Below are positions 20,747 through 31,603 of a stretch of 64,000 nt of DNA, piece by piece; the stretch's first letter is position 1, and every line of letters starts with the position of its first letter. The notes below the pieces were generated by a model that was not told where the DNA came from, did not search any database, and saw only the letters and a program-made list of their open reading frames with translations. Source of the DNA: Flectonema sp. DT1601 (taxonomy: Eukaryota; Euglenozoa; Diplonemea; Diplonemida; Diplonemidae). The DNA lies in NCBI GenBank assembly GCA_964019425.1, contig OZ025783.1:1302001-1366000 (forward strand). The letters are read 5' to 3'. The position numbers and the translations under genes were made by a program.

Positions 20747-21512
20747 AACAACCTCATAGTTTCGAATAATGTAAAGTCTGTGTGACGTTCTTTTTATACA
20801 AACAATTTAAGAAAAAAAAGAAAAGAAAAAGAAAAGAAAAACTATTGTTGCTGCTGCTTTTAGGCAGTCTAGCGCATGATATGTACCCTTCAAACCGCTC
20901 TTTTATGTTTCATTTTCCCCCCGCGTTTCTTCTTTTTACTCACAATAAGATTTAGATATTTTTGCCTTTTACCTCTCCTGCCTATTGTAGGATCCCACTT
21001 TTTATCCCTTTCGTGTATACAACACGCACTAACTTTCTTAATCTTTTTTTGCCAATTTTTTTTTTCCCGTTTCTCTTTTTCATTATTTTATTGTCAACTG
21101 CGTCTTCGAAGTTACTTTTCTGCCCGGTTGGGGAGAACTGATTCGAAGAAGGAAGAAGAAAAAAAAAAAAAACTTTTTTAGAAATTCACACACCCTTTTC
21201 CCTCTAGAATTGTCCTCTTTTTGGTAGAACGTATTTTTAATGTATTGTGATTGTGCCTTTGGTTTATTATTATGATTATTATTTTTTTTTAAATAGAAAA
21301 TAAACATAGGAAAGTAAATAATAAGAGAATAGAATATCGACTGTTTTTAACGCCTGCTCTTATGTTAAATGAGTCTTAACACGGGTATTGATGGTCACGA
21401 CGTCTCTTTACGTCTGAAGGTGTCTTTACAGTAAAATAAAATAATCAAGAATCATATTTATATTAACACAGTTCAAACGATATGATTAAAACAACAACAG
21501 AATTTGTATTCC
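20747..21512. other. Intergenic with the shared 27-base motif
   Basis: It holds A/G- and T-rich tracts, a motif at 21406-21432 matching 13326-13352 in 22 of 27 positions, and the acceptor AACAACAACAG ending at 21500. Nothing else is recognisable. Confidence 0.6.
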
Positions 21513-24146
21513 ATGTCTGAAGTAGAGTCTGATAAGGTTGAGAATTCAGCACAACAAGCGTATCGTACAGAGATTAAATTATTAGGTGGAAAACGACACC
21601 AAGGAATCCTCCAACATCTCTCAGAAGGCAACGCTACGTTAGTATTATCTCTAAAGAATACTTATGTTGGTGATATAGGAATTGTTTCATTATGTAATAT
21701 AATGCCTATTCACACACCTCTAATTACCGTACTTGACTTGAGAAGTAACGGATTAAGCAATGCGAGTTGTCCATCACTGTGTGATGCCTGTAGACAACTA
21801 CCCAATCTAAAAGTATTAAATGTATCGAATAATAGACTAATTACTCGACAGGGGGGTGCTAACCTCCTCTCACTCGCATCATCGCATAGTGGTTTATTAT
21901 GGGTCGGGTGTGATGAAGCAACCATTTCGAGGTATTTTTATTCTCGTATATGTAGTTTGGGAGAGATGCATATGGCGGAATTGAAGCAAACTAGTGGGGA
22001 AAAACATTCGTTTTGGAAGTCTTACATTGACAATATAGTTCAGGGAAAACTTCCAGGGACGGTGTTGCAACCTGCACCTCCACCCAGTAGTTGTTTAAAA
22101 CCAAATTCTGGAACACGAAAATGGAACAGAGCTCACCGACCGTTGTCTACACTACCGGATCAACGAGGAAGTAAAGACTCATCTCTGGATGGTGATGATA
22201 TATACGAAGAGGATGGACTGTTGTGGACTGAGTCTGGAAAAAAAAAATCAAATCCCCACCTTCCATCATCTCTATTAGGATCAATTAGTAATGACATAAC
22301 TGATTTATTTCAGTTAATTGATCTTTATAAACCAAAAACAATTGAAATACCGACACCATTTAAGTTTCCAGGAAAGATTTCGTATATTCCAGTTGCTGGA
22401 TGTCCAGATTGTATGCTGTCTCCTGATGCTCCGGGAATCCTCCCTCCGGTATCTAAAATAAAAGTTGACAGCAAATCGATGTATTGGTCTTTTATATGTT
22501 CGGCTCATCCAGAAGTGTTAAAAAAATCAACTTTGGATGTTCCTCTAAACCCGAATAGTAATCCTGAGAAAACACTTGCGAAATTACAAGCAGATATCTA
22601 CCATGCAAATATAGCACCTCCGGTCGGGTTTGTATTACCTCCGTTGATAGGAGCTGATGATGATAGTCAGTCAGCTGTGGACTCTACGACTGAATCGTCA
22701 GAACCGATTATCAAATCACATCAAGATGGTCTACAAGTAATTTCTGATAAGCGCTGTCTCGCATCTTTATACAGACCATCCGTGTTAGTTAATAAAAATA
22801 ACCCATCCGATGAATCGATACCTGACAGAGACGTTGAACAGTATTTTCAAAAACATATTTTAAATAAGAATTCAGTTTTGTTATCTGCTTCTTCAGACCC
22901 TCTAAGTAATCCAGAACTACTGGATGGATATAAACTTCACAGGATAATAAAACCAACCTTTGACGGACCAACAACAAAACCCTCAAGACTAACATCAGGT
23001 GCTCTAAGTGCTGATGGATCAATTTTAGCAACCGGTTCGTATGATAGAACAGCAAAGATGTGGGATGCGAGTACTGGTGAATTGTTATCTGTTCTTGATG
23101 GCCACGATGGATACGTTTATGATGTGATATGGAACGCTCCTCATTTTGACAGACTCATAACTGCTTCATTTGACAAAACTTGTAAAGTATGGGATGCCTC
23201 AACATGGAAATGCCTTCACACTCTCGGTAACCACGATCTAGAAGTAGTTTGTGTTTGCGTCAACAGAGACTCGACGTTGATTGCTTCTGGTTCCATGGAT
23301 CAAACTGTTATTGTATGGAATGCTTTAACTGGATCACAAGTAGCTGCAATGAACGGACACTCAGCTGAGATTGTTTGTATAGATTTCAGTCCATTTAACT
23401 CTCACCTAGTCAGCGGATCAGCAGATGAATCAATCCGTCTTTGGAATGCTTTAACAGGTGAGTGTCTATCAGTCTTTGAGGGTCATACTGGTGAAGTTTC
23501 TGCACTCAAATTTAACGTTCATGGAAATTTAATTCTGAGCTGTTCATCAGACACGACTTGTCGTCTTTGGGATGTAAATACTAAAAAGTGTAAAACTCTC
23601 AAAGGTCACTCAAAAGACGTATCTGACTGCGAATTCAGCAGCGACGGATGGCTGGTAGCCTCAGCTAGCGAAGACATGTCAGCCAGAGTATGGGATTCCT
23701 TATCAGCTGGCTGTATATCAATGGTAAAAGGTCATCAGGCGGGTATCTGTTGCGTTTCTTTCGGAAGGAACTCAACAGAATTACTGACAGGCTCTGCTGA
23801 CATGACATGTCGCAGATGGAAAGTTTCAACTGGTGAATGTCTACAAGTTCTATTTGGTCATAAAAGTGTTGTCATTTCTTCATACTGCGTCGATGAGTAT
23901 TCTATCTTGACGATATCGAAGGATAATTCTTGTCGGATATGGAGACGTGAAGACACACATTCTTTGTTAGAATTTCTACTGCACTACGCTGCAACAAATC
24001 CAAAAATTAAAAAGAAACTACTTTCTGATAAGCGAATCCCCAGCCACTTAGTTAATGAGTTGTACACGATTGAGGAGAGACTTGGAATATCTGTTTCACT
24101 TTCATCTGTTAACGCCTTGCATTATCCTCAATCTCCGTTGGAATGA
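21513..24146 (+). CDS. Leucine-rich-repeat / WD40 protein with an ODA16 (DAW1)-like propeller
   Basis: The 877-residue protein has two parts. Residues about 50-130 form leucine-rich repeats ([16 protein letters not shown] and [14 protein letters not shown]). A long linker follows, then about eight WD40 blades from residue 490 to 815, with units such as [35 protein letters not shown] and finally [11 protein letters not shown]. The blade order and wording closely follow ODA16/DAW1, the intraflagellar-transport adaptor that carries outer dynein arms into flagella. DAW1 normally has about 415 residues and no LRR, so the N-terminal half is an addition. A C-terminal helical tail of about 60 residues ends the protein. 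The ATG at 21513 lies 13 bases after a CAG acceptor. Confidence 0.9.
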   Translation: MSEVESDKVENSAQQAYRTEIKLLGGKRHQGILQHLSEGNATLVLSLKNTYVGDIGIVSLCNIMPIHTPLITVLDLRSNGLSNASCPSLCDACRQLPNLKVLNVSNNRLITRQGGANLLSLASSHSGLLWVGCDEATISRYFYSRICSLGEMHMAELKQTSGEKHSFWKSYIDNIVQGKLPGTVLQPAPPPSSCLKPNSGTRKWNRAHRPLSTLPDQRGSKDSSLDGDDIYEEDGLLWTESGKKKSNPHLPSSLLGSISNDITDLFQLIDLYKPKTIEIPTPFKFPGKISYIPVAGCPDCMLSPDAPGILPPVSKIKVDSKSMYWSFICSAHPEVLKKSTLDVPLNPNSNPEKTLAKLQADIYHANIAPPVGFVLPPLIGADDDSQSAVDSTTESSEPIIKSHQDGLQVISDKRCLASLYRPSVLVNKNNPSDESIPDRDVEQYFQKHILNKNSVLLSASSDPLSNPELLDGYKLHRIIKPTFDGPTTKPSRLTSGALSADGSILATGSYDRTAKMWDASTGELLSVLDGHDGYVYDVIWNAPHFDRLITASFDKTCKVWDASTWKCLHTLGNHDLEVVCVCVNRDSTLIASGSMDQTVIVWNALTGSQVAAMNGHSAEIVCIDFSPFNSHLVSGSADESIRLWNALTGECLSVFEGHTGEVSALKFNVHGNLILSCSSDTTCRLWDVNTKKCKTLKGHSKDVSDCEFSSDGWLVASASEDMSARVWDSLSAGCISMVKGHQAGICCVSFGRNSTELLTGSADMTCRRWKVSTGECLQVLFGHKSVVISSYCVDEYSILTISKDNSCRIWRREDTHSLLEFLLHYAATNPKIKKKLLSDKRIPSHLVNELYTIEERLGISVSLSSVNALHYPQSPLE

Positions 24147-24170
24147 GTATTTCATTATTATTTTTTAAAT

Positions 24171-24204
<34 letters not shown>

Positions 24205-24642
24205 CCCGCAACGGAAAATTAGAAACAAACGGGGGGCACATAATTAGTTGTGTTTTATTTTTTTCAGTTTTGTTATTTTTTATTATTATGTGTTGTGGTG
24301 GTTATTTATTTTAAGTAGGTAGGCCTTTACTTAACAAAATAAATCCCTGAGTAGGCGTTAAGATAAGAATAGATTGGTCTGTTGACAAGCGAATTACCAG
24401 CCTTTTATAACACAAACTGCTTTGGATTGCTCACATCTGTTCAAGTGTTGAATATGTCGGTAGTTCTTTTTTTTTTTAAAAAAAAGGGATTTCATTATTT
24501 ATTACTTTGTTCGGTTGCCTCTTCCCTTTCCCCTGCTAATTGATATGTTCTTTTGTGATTCTTCGTTTTTTTTTTAATTATAATTCGTTCTCTTTTTTTT
24601 TTTTTCAGTATTTCTTGTAACTCTTCACAACAACTCACAACA
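24147..24642. other. Intergenic with splice acceptor
   Basis: This has a T run of about 28 (24176-24204), A/T runs and a strong pyrimidine tract ending TTTTTTTTTTCAG at 24608, which serves the next gene. No gene is seen. Confidence 0.6.
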
Positions 24643-24975
24643 ATGTCTGTCTACTCGTACCTTCCATCGACCTACGCTCTTCCATCGACGTACATCTACC
24701 CGTACTCCAGCACCACTGAGTACCTGAGCAGTGTGTACGATGCTGACTACAGAGCACGTGTTGCCAACGCTGAGGTTGCCGCCGCCAACGCCGCTGCCAG
24801 TGCTTCGATCAGACGTGCTCGTGCTGAGACCGAATTGACGATCTCCAGACTCAACACTGAGGCTTCGATTAGACGTGCCCGTGTTGCTGCTGACGCGTAC
24901 TACACTGGACCGCGTTACGCATCCACCTACTACTACGATGCTCTTGCGGGAAGCCCAAGAAGAGTTATCTACTAG
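24643..24975 (+). CDS. Small Ala/Tyr/Ser-rich protein with strong codon bias
   Basis: The 110-residue product opens with a Tyr/Ser/Pro-rich head (YSYLPSTYALPSTYIYPYSS), has a helical Ala/Arg/Glu middle (RARVANAEVAAANAAASASI, with SIRRARAET and SIRRARVAA as repeats) and ends with a Tyr-rich tail. The codons are much richer in C at third positions than those of the neighbours, which suggests high expression. The ATG is 34 bases after a TTTTCAG acceptor and a short CACAACAACTCACAACA leader. Structural or membrane-skeleton proteins look like this, but I recognise no family. Confidence 0.8.
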   Translation: MSVYSYLPSTYALPSTYIYPYSSTTEYLSSVYDADYRARVANAEVAAANAAASASIRRARAETELTISRLNTEASIRRARVAADAYYTGPRYASTYYYDALAGSPRRVIY

Positions 24976-25359
24976 TTATGATGGAGGCTTATCGTCTTCA
25001 AGTATTTAGTTATTAAAAATAATATTTAGGAATTCAGATGCTTCCATACGAACATCAAAGAATTATTTCTATGACGCCTTCCCATATGAGCGTCTACTTT
25101 GTTTGTATCCTCTCTCCCATTTTGAAAACAGTGCAGTTCGCTGTTTTCAAGTTACTTGTGTTACTCCCTCGACACTTGAAGTACCCCTTCAGGTTGTTAG
25201 TTATCTGTTCCTGATTGATATATAAATGACGGGATGGTTTAGTTATTTGAGTTTGAAAAGAAGTTTTTTCAACACTTTTTTTTTTTTTAAATATTCATTT
25301 CTTTAGTCTAAATGTGTCACTTCTGGTAAGCAGAATTGACTTGACTTCTACAGGTTTCT
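24976..25359. other. Short intergenic stretch
   Basis: It contains the 3' UTR of the small protein gene, a T run (25277-25288) and the acceptor TTGACTTCTACAG ending at 25353, six bases before the next ATG. No gene is seen. Confidence 0.6.
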
Positions 25360-26709
25360 ATGAGGGAATCTCATAAAACATGGAGTGTCGTAATTATAGT
25401 CCTATCGACGGTATGCGGCATTGGCGTATTGTTGTCACATGAATGCGTCGGAAGCGACATTGAGAGATCGGCACTACAAAAACTGAAATCCATTTACGTA
25501 GGAAATCACGCTATAAATAACACCAACGAGAATCATAAATCGACAGAAACGAAAACATTTAAACATATGAGAATACCACCAATGAATAGACGACTGGAAC
25601 CACCTCCTCCACTTAAAAAAAACTTTACATGCATGGTTGTGATGGCTGATAGTATTGCCAAAAGTGGAAAATTTAAATATCCCCAACACCTTGAAAAAAC
25701 ATTACAAGAATTTGGCTATAAAGGTACTATATTAACAAATGCAAGGCCAGGTCAAGGTATAACTGATTGGTTGGCAACTGACCTGATGGATGTTTTATTA
25801 TCTTCATTTAATGATAATAATTGTACTGCTATCCTTGTTCAGCTTGGGTTGAATGATGGGCTACGAGGTGGATCAGTCGGTAATGCTCTGTCACTCCAAA
25901 GAATACTTATATCAGATATACGTAACCACGTACCCCGAGACACAACAATCATAATATCAACGCTACCAGTCGTGTCTAGTGATGTATTGCCAGGCTCATG
26001 GATGAATGAAGCAAATATTGGTATTTCTGAAATAGCTATCATCAATAGGTGTATCGTCGCAGACTTATATAGAAGTCTGATGGATGCTTTCAAATCATCA
26101 GGGGAGTCTAATTGGAACAAACTACTTGCTGATGGAGTTCACCCAACCCCGTTGGGTGTTCATATAATCTCAAATACGTTTGCTAGTGCTGTGATGTTTG
26201 GTCATCATCATTATTCAGTTTCTATTTTTTGTGGTGATAGAATCTATTGGGGAGGGTTTCAATTTATTCCAAAGTGGAATGTAGATGGATGTATGACAAA
26301 TGAACCGATAGTGATCTCTCTTGGTAATGGTTCTCTTATTCATTTCATAACGTCAGTTGAAATAGTTGTCTCTCCTTCGTGGAACACACCCTATGCTAGA
26401 TTTCCTGAATATGGAAAGTACTACATTCACACCACATCATCAACTGGTAATGTCACCCATACTAAATTTCAAAGCCCCATGGGAGGTCCTGAGCTGTACT
26501 GGACCCTTCCTGCTGGTACAAAATCAGTTGAAGTAACATTTCGTAAACCTTTTCCGAAAGCATCTAACTATGGAAATCGTCTTTTGCCGGTTCTTGGTGG
26601 AGGTCCGCAGCCGGAATACCCTGTTGACCCAAAGAGAGATGCTTCAATAATAAAGGAATTAACAAGCAAAGATGTTAGATTCAACCCTTTGCCTACACCG
26701 CCACCATAG
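25360..26709 (+). CDS. Membrane-anchored SGNH/GDSL-family hydrolase
   Basis: The 449-residue protein has an N-terminal signal anchor or signal peptide (WSVVIIVLSTVCGIGVLL). The SGNH hydrolase domain covers about residues 90-280: block I is MADSIAKSG with the nucleophile Ser98, block III LGLND gives Asn165, and block V DGVHP gives Asp258 and His261. Block I has Ala where GDS is usual, but all four key residues are present, so esterase or acyl-hydrolase activity is plausible. A C-terminal beta-rich part of about 150 residues follows and is unassigned. The position of the anchor suggests a lumenal or extracellular enzyme. The leader from acceptor to ATG is only six bases. Confidence 0.85.
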   Translation: MRESHKTWSVVIIVLSTVCGIGVLLSHECVGSDIERSALQKLKSIYVGNHAINNTNENHKSTETKTFKHMRIPPMNRRLEPPPPLKKNFTCMVVMADSIAKSGKFKYPQHLEKTLQEFGYKGTILTNARPGQGITDWLATDLMDVLLSSFNDNNCTAILVQLGLNDGLRGGSVGNALSLQRILISDIRNHVPRDTTIIISTLPVVSSDVLPGSWMNEANIGISEIAIINRCIVADLYRSLMDAFKSSGESNWNKLLADGVHPTPLGVHIISNTFASAVMFGHHHYSVSIFCGDRIYWGGFQFIPKWNVDGCMTNEPIVISLGNGSLIHFITSVEIVVSPSWNTPYARFPEYGKYYIHTTSSTGNVTHTKFQSPMGGPELYWTLPAGTKSVEVTFRKPFPKASNYGNRLLPVLGGGPQPEYPVDPKRDASIIKELTSKDVRFNPLPTPPP

Positions 26710-27574
26710 ATGATCTGAACCATGTAAAGGGAAATATTCTTGAGGGGAAAATATCCGTGAGAATTTCATTTCTAGTTTATATGTGCGGGTCCAGCACTCC
26801 TGCGCAGTTATGACCTAAACCCGATTGTCATTTTACCTGATCATTTCTTGGTACTTTTTTAAGCTTTCGGTAAGCCCACAGTACAATTATAATGCTGTAG
26901 ACAGCTGAGGGTGAACGATCCTCGATATTGGTCTGGGTTTTCTATTTTCTTTCGTGATGTTGCATACATGGTTGTTTTACAAAGAAATATGTTGTATATG
27001 AAATATGAAAAAGATTTTTTTATTTTTTTTGACGTTCCCCCCATACCTTTCTATTCGTCAGAGGATTTTCGATGTATAGAAATGGAATGGAGATAAAAAG
27101 CGGGCAGGTCGTTCAACCATCTGAATAATATTTAGACAAAGCCACTCTTCTTACGTTGAAGTAGTGTGCTTTACCGAACCAGCCTCGTGCTGTTTTTCTG
27201 TGTGCCATTTAACATTTTTAAACTATACCTAACTATTTTGAATGGGGATTTATTTAAACAAAAAGAAAGATGTAAGGCTTCAGGGGCCATTAGGAGCTCA
27301 ACCTTGGTCTGGCGACAAGGTGGGAGCTGCTCGAAAACCTGTTTCTGGAAACATTCTTGAGGGTAAAAGTCCGTGAGATTATTTTTTTTCAGCTAAATCC
27401 GGGAGAATATTTCCGTTTACAGCAAATAATTATTTTATTTATTTATTTTGTATTCTCTAACTTCTCAATTTAAAACCGTAACTTCCTTTTTGCTTTTTGT
27501 TTTGTTTTTGCTTAACTATTATTATTTCTTATCAAAAAAAAAAAAAAAAAAAAAAAAAAAGAAGGACGGAGCAC
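26710..27574. other. Intergenic with a short duplicated motif
   Basis: A motif ATTCTTGAGGG...CCGTGAGA appears at about 26735-26763 and again at 27351-27378. An A run of about 27 (27534-27560) lies directly before the vasohibin start. No gene is seen. Confidence 0.55.
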
Positions 27575-28591
27575 ATGGTTGAGGAACAGAGCCGACCCAA
27601 AAATCGTTTGAGCCATGCGATTGAGAAAATAGCAGCTGTGAATCCCTTTGTTGGGAGATGTGTTCCAGAAGTTGATGTGCCTTCAAAACCAAAAATCATG
27701 TCGAAGATGCCTGTTGAACATCAGATTAGAAGCATTCAGAAATACATTAACCAATTGCAGTATAATTTCTTGCCTTGCACGTTTTTTAATCTTGACAAGT
27801 ACAGGGCTTTATTTCGTATTATGGATACGGCCAGAGATATAGTTCGTGAATCACTCCCCATACGTTGTCTTGAAGCAACATATGTCTCTCTGTACTTTAC
27901 TCAGGGGATGAACGTTGACAGGATCCCTATTACATTTAAGACACTTTTTCAAAAACAAGTTTGTTGGCATATCGTACTGGCAGTCAGATCTGAAGATCGA
28001 TGGGGAGCACTCGGACTTAGTAGAAAAGACGACTTGATGTACAAGAAATACGGATCACCATCCCTACCTAGCCTTCTTAAAGACTATGAAGCAGCTTATA
28101 TAAATCACGGTCACGAACTAACATGTATTAAATTGGGATTGCCTGTGTCTCACAGTAGTACATCACAAGCAATGCCTTATTGGAGGTTTCTTTCATTGAA
28201 TTTCCGAGTCACAGCAGTTGCTCGGGAGGAACTTTTTCTCACAGTTGAGAAATTTGCTGATATGGCAACACGTCTGGCATCAGAGTATGAGAAACTGCCT
28301 TTGAATACTCGTGAAAAACGAAAGAAAAAACGAAGAAAAACCAAATGCGACATCGCAGCAATTAGCCCTTCTCGTAAGTTAAGAGAGAAAAAAGCAACTG
28401 GCTCTGATTCTGATGGCTCTGTGTCTTCAGAAAGTGAAGAGGAAGTTGGAGGTACTTATGAAGAAGATAACGATGATTCTCACGATGAGGATGCGAATAG
28501 AGAACGAATCAAATCAATAATTGCTGGTAGATCTCCTTTCAGAAGAAATCAATTTAATTCTCCTTTAAAATCCGTACCTCGAAAAGTGTAA
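27575..28591 (+). CDS. VASH: Vasohibin-family tubulin tyrosine carboxypeptidase
   Basis: The 338-residue protein matches vasohibins over residues about 45-235: IQKYINQLQYNFLPCTFF, RESLPIRCLEATYVSLYFTQ, CWHIVLAV, ALGLSRKDDLMYKK and LPVSHSS. The non-canonical triad is present as Cys98, His132 and Ser149, with spacings (34 and 17) close to human VASH1 (35 and 17). Vasohibins remove the C-terminal Tyr of alpha-tubulin on axonemal and cytoplasmic microtubules. The tail is basic, then strongly acidic (SDSDGSVSSESEEEVGG), then basic again. I start at MVEEQS; the upstream in-frame codons are a poly-Lys run from the A tract and look like leader. Its animal partner SVBP is not visible here. Confidence 0.93.
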   Translation: MVEEQSRPKNRLSHAIEKIAAVNPFVGRCVPEVDVPSKPKIMSKMPVEHQIRSIQKYINQLQYNFLPCTFFNLDKYRALFRIMDTARDIVRESLPIRCLEATYVSLYFTQGMNVDRIPITFKTLFQKQVCWHIVLAVRSEDRWGALGLSRKDDLMYKKYGSPSLPSLLKDYEAAYINHGHELTCIKLGLPVSHSSTSQAMPYWRFLSLNFRVTAVAREELFLTVEKFADMATRLASEYEKLPLNTREKRKKKRRKTKCDIAAISPSRKLREKKATGSDSDGSVSSESEEEVGGTYEEDNDDSHDEDANRERIKSIIAGRSPFRRNQFNSPLKSVPRKV

Positions 28592-28893
28592 AACAGCTTT
28601 CTTAAGAAAGGTTTTCTTTAACCCTCTAAACATCGGTTGTATCTGTTACGTTGTGTTGTTATAAAAAATTGATTTTAGCGGAGTAGGGCTTTCGCCCCAA
28701 AAGCACTCCTTTAGTTCAAACCTTCCTTGTGATTTATGGTATCTATTTGTTTAGTATAATAAACTTATTATCTTAACTGCTTACAGAGAGGAATCCTAGA
28801 TGGGTACGTGACACGTTGGTGGTATTGGGAATCATCGATTTTTCTTTTTTTTCTGAGACAAAGAAAAAAAAAAAAAAAAAAGATAAATAGGAA
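28592..28893. other. Short intergenic stretch
   Basis: About 300 bases with a TTAACTGCTTACAG acceptor ending at 28786 and an A run just before the next ATG. Nothing else is recognisable. Confidence 0.55.
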
Positions 28894-31603
28894 ATGAGGT
28901 ATGGAAAACACCGAAAGAAGAAAAATGGGTTTTCATCGTCCACCGACAAGTTTCCAGAAATTATAACAAAAAGAGGACAGAAGCCGTCTTCGGGAGTTGC
29001 TTTTGAGGGAAGTTTTTTAGAACCGAGGCCTCCGGCGTTTCCACCTGTAGTGATGGGAAATATGAGCATATCTAGCAACTCAGTGAGAGGAAGACGGAGT
29101 CCACAGTCACTGAAAGGAAGCATCCAACAATCACAATCACCAAAGGAACAGTTACGAATGCCGCCTGTTAAATCTTTTCAAAGAGTAGACGACATGGATG
29201 AATTTAATACTCCTCGAGAGGTTTCAAAGGAAGTCTCTGTCGTTGAAAAACGGATTGCCGCCCTTCGAACAAAATGCATAACTGACAAAGACGGTCGATT
29301 AATAAAAAAACAAAACCTTCCTGGAATACCAAACGTCGTTCACACTCTATTTTATAAAATGCTTTGTAAGGAAACTTGTCTTTTTAAAGAACTACAAAAA
29401 CACTCATTAACAGAATTAGAACGTCGATTGAATGATATTCTCGGAAACAATTGGATAAGTAGAGAACAATTTCCAGACGTATTAGTGATGTTAATAGATT
29501 CGAATGTGAGAATATCTAAACACGATTCAAATACTCTATTTGACGTTATTGACGTTGATGGCAACGGTGACGTTGGAGTAGCTGAGATCAGCAACGCTCT
29601 GATGGTCCTACTCGCAGATGATCGACATGCGTTCCTTCAACGGTGTCGCAATATCATATCAGTTCGTACAAGTTCTGCCTCAAATCTGGTTTACTTATCA
29701 CGTTATGAATTGTTGTTGCTTGCCGAGTCTCTTATTCACGTTTATCAAAATGATAGTGATTTTCCACTTATCGAAAAAGAAATTAATAAAATGCTTTCAG
29801 CGTTTTCGTTTAATCTACGAGGAAGGATCCAACTCAAGTTGTTTCAGCAATATATTGAAGGTAAGTTTTTTTTTTTTTAGTTTTTTTTTTCTTTTCTTTC
29901 AAACTAATATCATCCGCAGTGTCCCTCCCTTGCATTCTTCGCTGAAGAGGGCTGGGTAAGGGGAATGGTCCGAAGAAAAATTGTTTTTAATCTTAGCCCG
30001 AAACCAACTTGTTTGTTGTCCTACGAAATTTTGCTTTTTTTTGATTGAACTGATAATTATTAATACTAACTTATCTCAAGCTACCTCCGAGTCAACTGAA
30101 CTCGGGTATTCCGAAACATGTTTTAATGGCACAAAAGAGACGTAGCCCAAATTATTTATTCTTTCATTCTCTTCCTTTGCCAAAGAATAAACCTTTGTCT
30201 GTTGCCAGATTCTCTTTCTTCGAAAATTGTAAACGGCACATTCTGTGCTTTCGATTCGGTATTTCCGAAAGGGATTGCTATCTTACAATCCACCAACTTC
30301 TTCGCATGTTCTTTCGACAATTCTGAAAATCTCCTTTTTTTAATTTCTTTTTCTTTTTTATTAACTAAATGATAACCGAAGGTCATGGACCATACATGCT
30401 CGAATCGGTCTCGTATTTCCTTTCTCGAGACTTAACCGTATCCAGATCCATCTGTGACACTTCTGCTACATGCAAAGGAGCTCTTCGCTCCTCAGGAGTC
30501 GACGGGATGCGCGTACTCTTGCTTCTGTGTGTAAACTGCGCACCCATCTTCCTTATGCATCTTAAAGGTGAATCGTCACTCGAGCTGTCTGCAACGCCCT
30601 TGCCATCGCGATTGGATTTCCACCGTACCTGATGGTCGTGTTCGAGATGATGGAGGAGCTGACACTGTGTTTGACAAGTCGACTTATCAGGTCCTCCTTG
30701 ATGTCTTCCCCATTTGCCAGCTTCTCATCGGTTTGCGAACTTACTGATGAAGGCCAAAAAGGAGACTAAACGTAGTATGATAAGCTACGTTTTGTACAAG
30801 TGTTATACAGAACAGTAGTATCATGTGATACTACCAAACTAATATAAATCAGAACATGACGAGTTACGAGATCTTATGTACGATGCTACGGATGTCGCTG
30901 CTTCGCAAAATGAATTTAATCAACTAACGATATTTGAAAAGGCAGCTGGTGAAGATGATCAGGTATGTTTGTGTAAGTAAACAGTGAATGATCGATACAA
31001 ACTAACAGTCAAAAAAAACAGGAACGTCATTTTATGTCTCGACGACAAGAACAGATAAAGCAATCAAGAACAGCTGATGCTTTCTTATTGGACGACCAGG
31101 TACTACAAAATGAAGTAACATTACCATCAGATATGAGAGAGACTACGGAAGCATTACGGAATAGTCTTTACGCAAAGTGTTATTTATTAGAAGAAGGTAA
31201 AGATGGAAGTTGTTTAGTTGAATGGGTCGAAGACGGAGGCATTAGCACTGTTCAAAAAGACTGCATCAAACACCCAGAAGACTTCGCTAAGGCACTCACT
31301 AATGATGTTATGAAAAGGTTTGTTAACGCTGGAGTAATCCAAGAACGGAAAAGAAAAATTTCAACTTTTCGAAAGCACAAATTAACTCCTGTGGCACCTT
31401 TAAAGGAAAGGATACTTGCTGCTGCTTTACAGAAGAGTGGTAATGTATATTTTGAGTCAACGGTGGAAGAGACAAAAGGAAAACGACGAAACTGGGGTAA
31501 CGCTGTCAAAGCTGCGAGACGATTCCAGGGCATTAGTATTCCGCAGGGACCTAGAAGTTCTATTGCTCTGGTCAAAAAACTGAGACGACCTACCATCTCT
31601 TAG
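28894..31603 (+). CDS. EF-hand protein, three exons
   Basis: The exons are 28894-29860, 30853-30962 and 31022-31603, giving 552 residues. Both introns are GT-AG: GTAAGT...AATCAG (992 bases, phase 1) and GTATGT...AAACAG (59 bases, phase 0), the second with ACTAAC as branch-point candidate. The joined frame is open throughout (exon 2 reads from HDELRDLMYDATDV to AAGEDDQ), which supports the model. Residues 220-231 form a canonical calcium loop (DVDGNGDVGVAE). The surrounding helices suggest a calcium-sensing cytoskeletal protein. The N terminus is basic and low complexity. The first intron carries dispersed repeats. I recognise no specific family. Confidence 0.85.
29861..30852 (+). other. Large cis-intron carrying dispersed repeats
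   Basis: The intron starts GTAAG and ends CTAATATAAATCAG. It holds a segment shared with 1756-1900 (29923-30070), a stretch with protein-like patches (about 30500-30740, for example RDWISTVPDGRVRDDGGAD) and the repeat end shared with 404-493. An inverted repeat with eight-base arms (AAACGTAG and CTACGTTT) lies at about 30768-30792. The usual cis-intron here is under 100 bases, so this one probably grew by insertion of an old mobile element of unknown family, now broken. Confidence 0.65.
30737..30820 (+). repeat. Dispersed repeat end, copy 2 (partner at 404-493)
   Basis: Its first 18 bases are identical to 404-421, and the rest aligns loosely with small gaps. A hairpin of eight-base arms lies inside it. 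It sits at the end of a stretch that reads like an old coding sequence, suggesting the 3' terminus of an inserted element. Confidence 0.4.
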
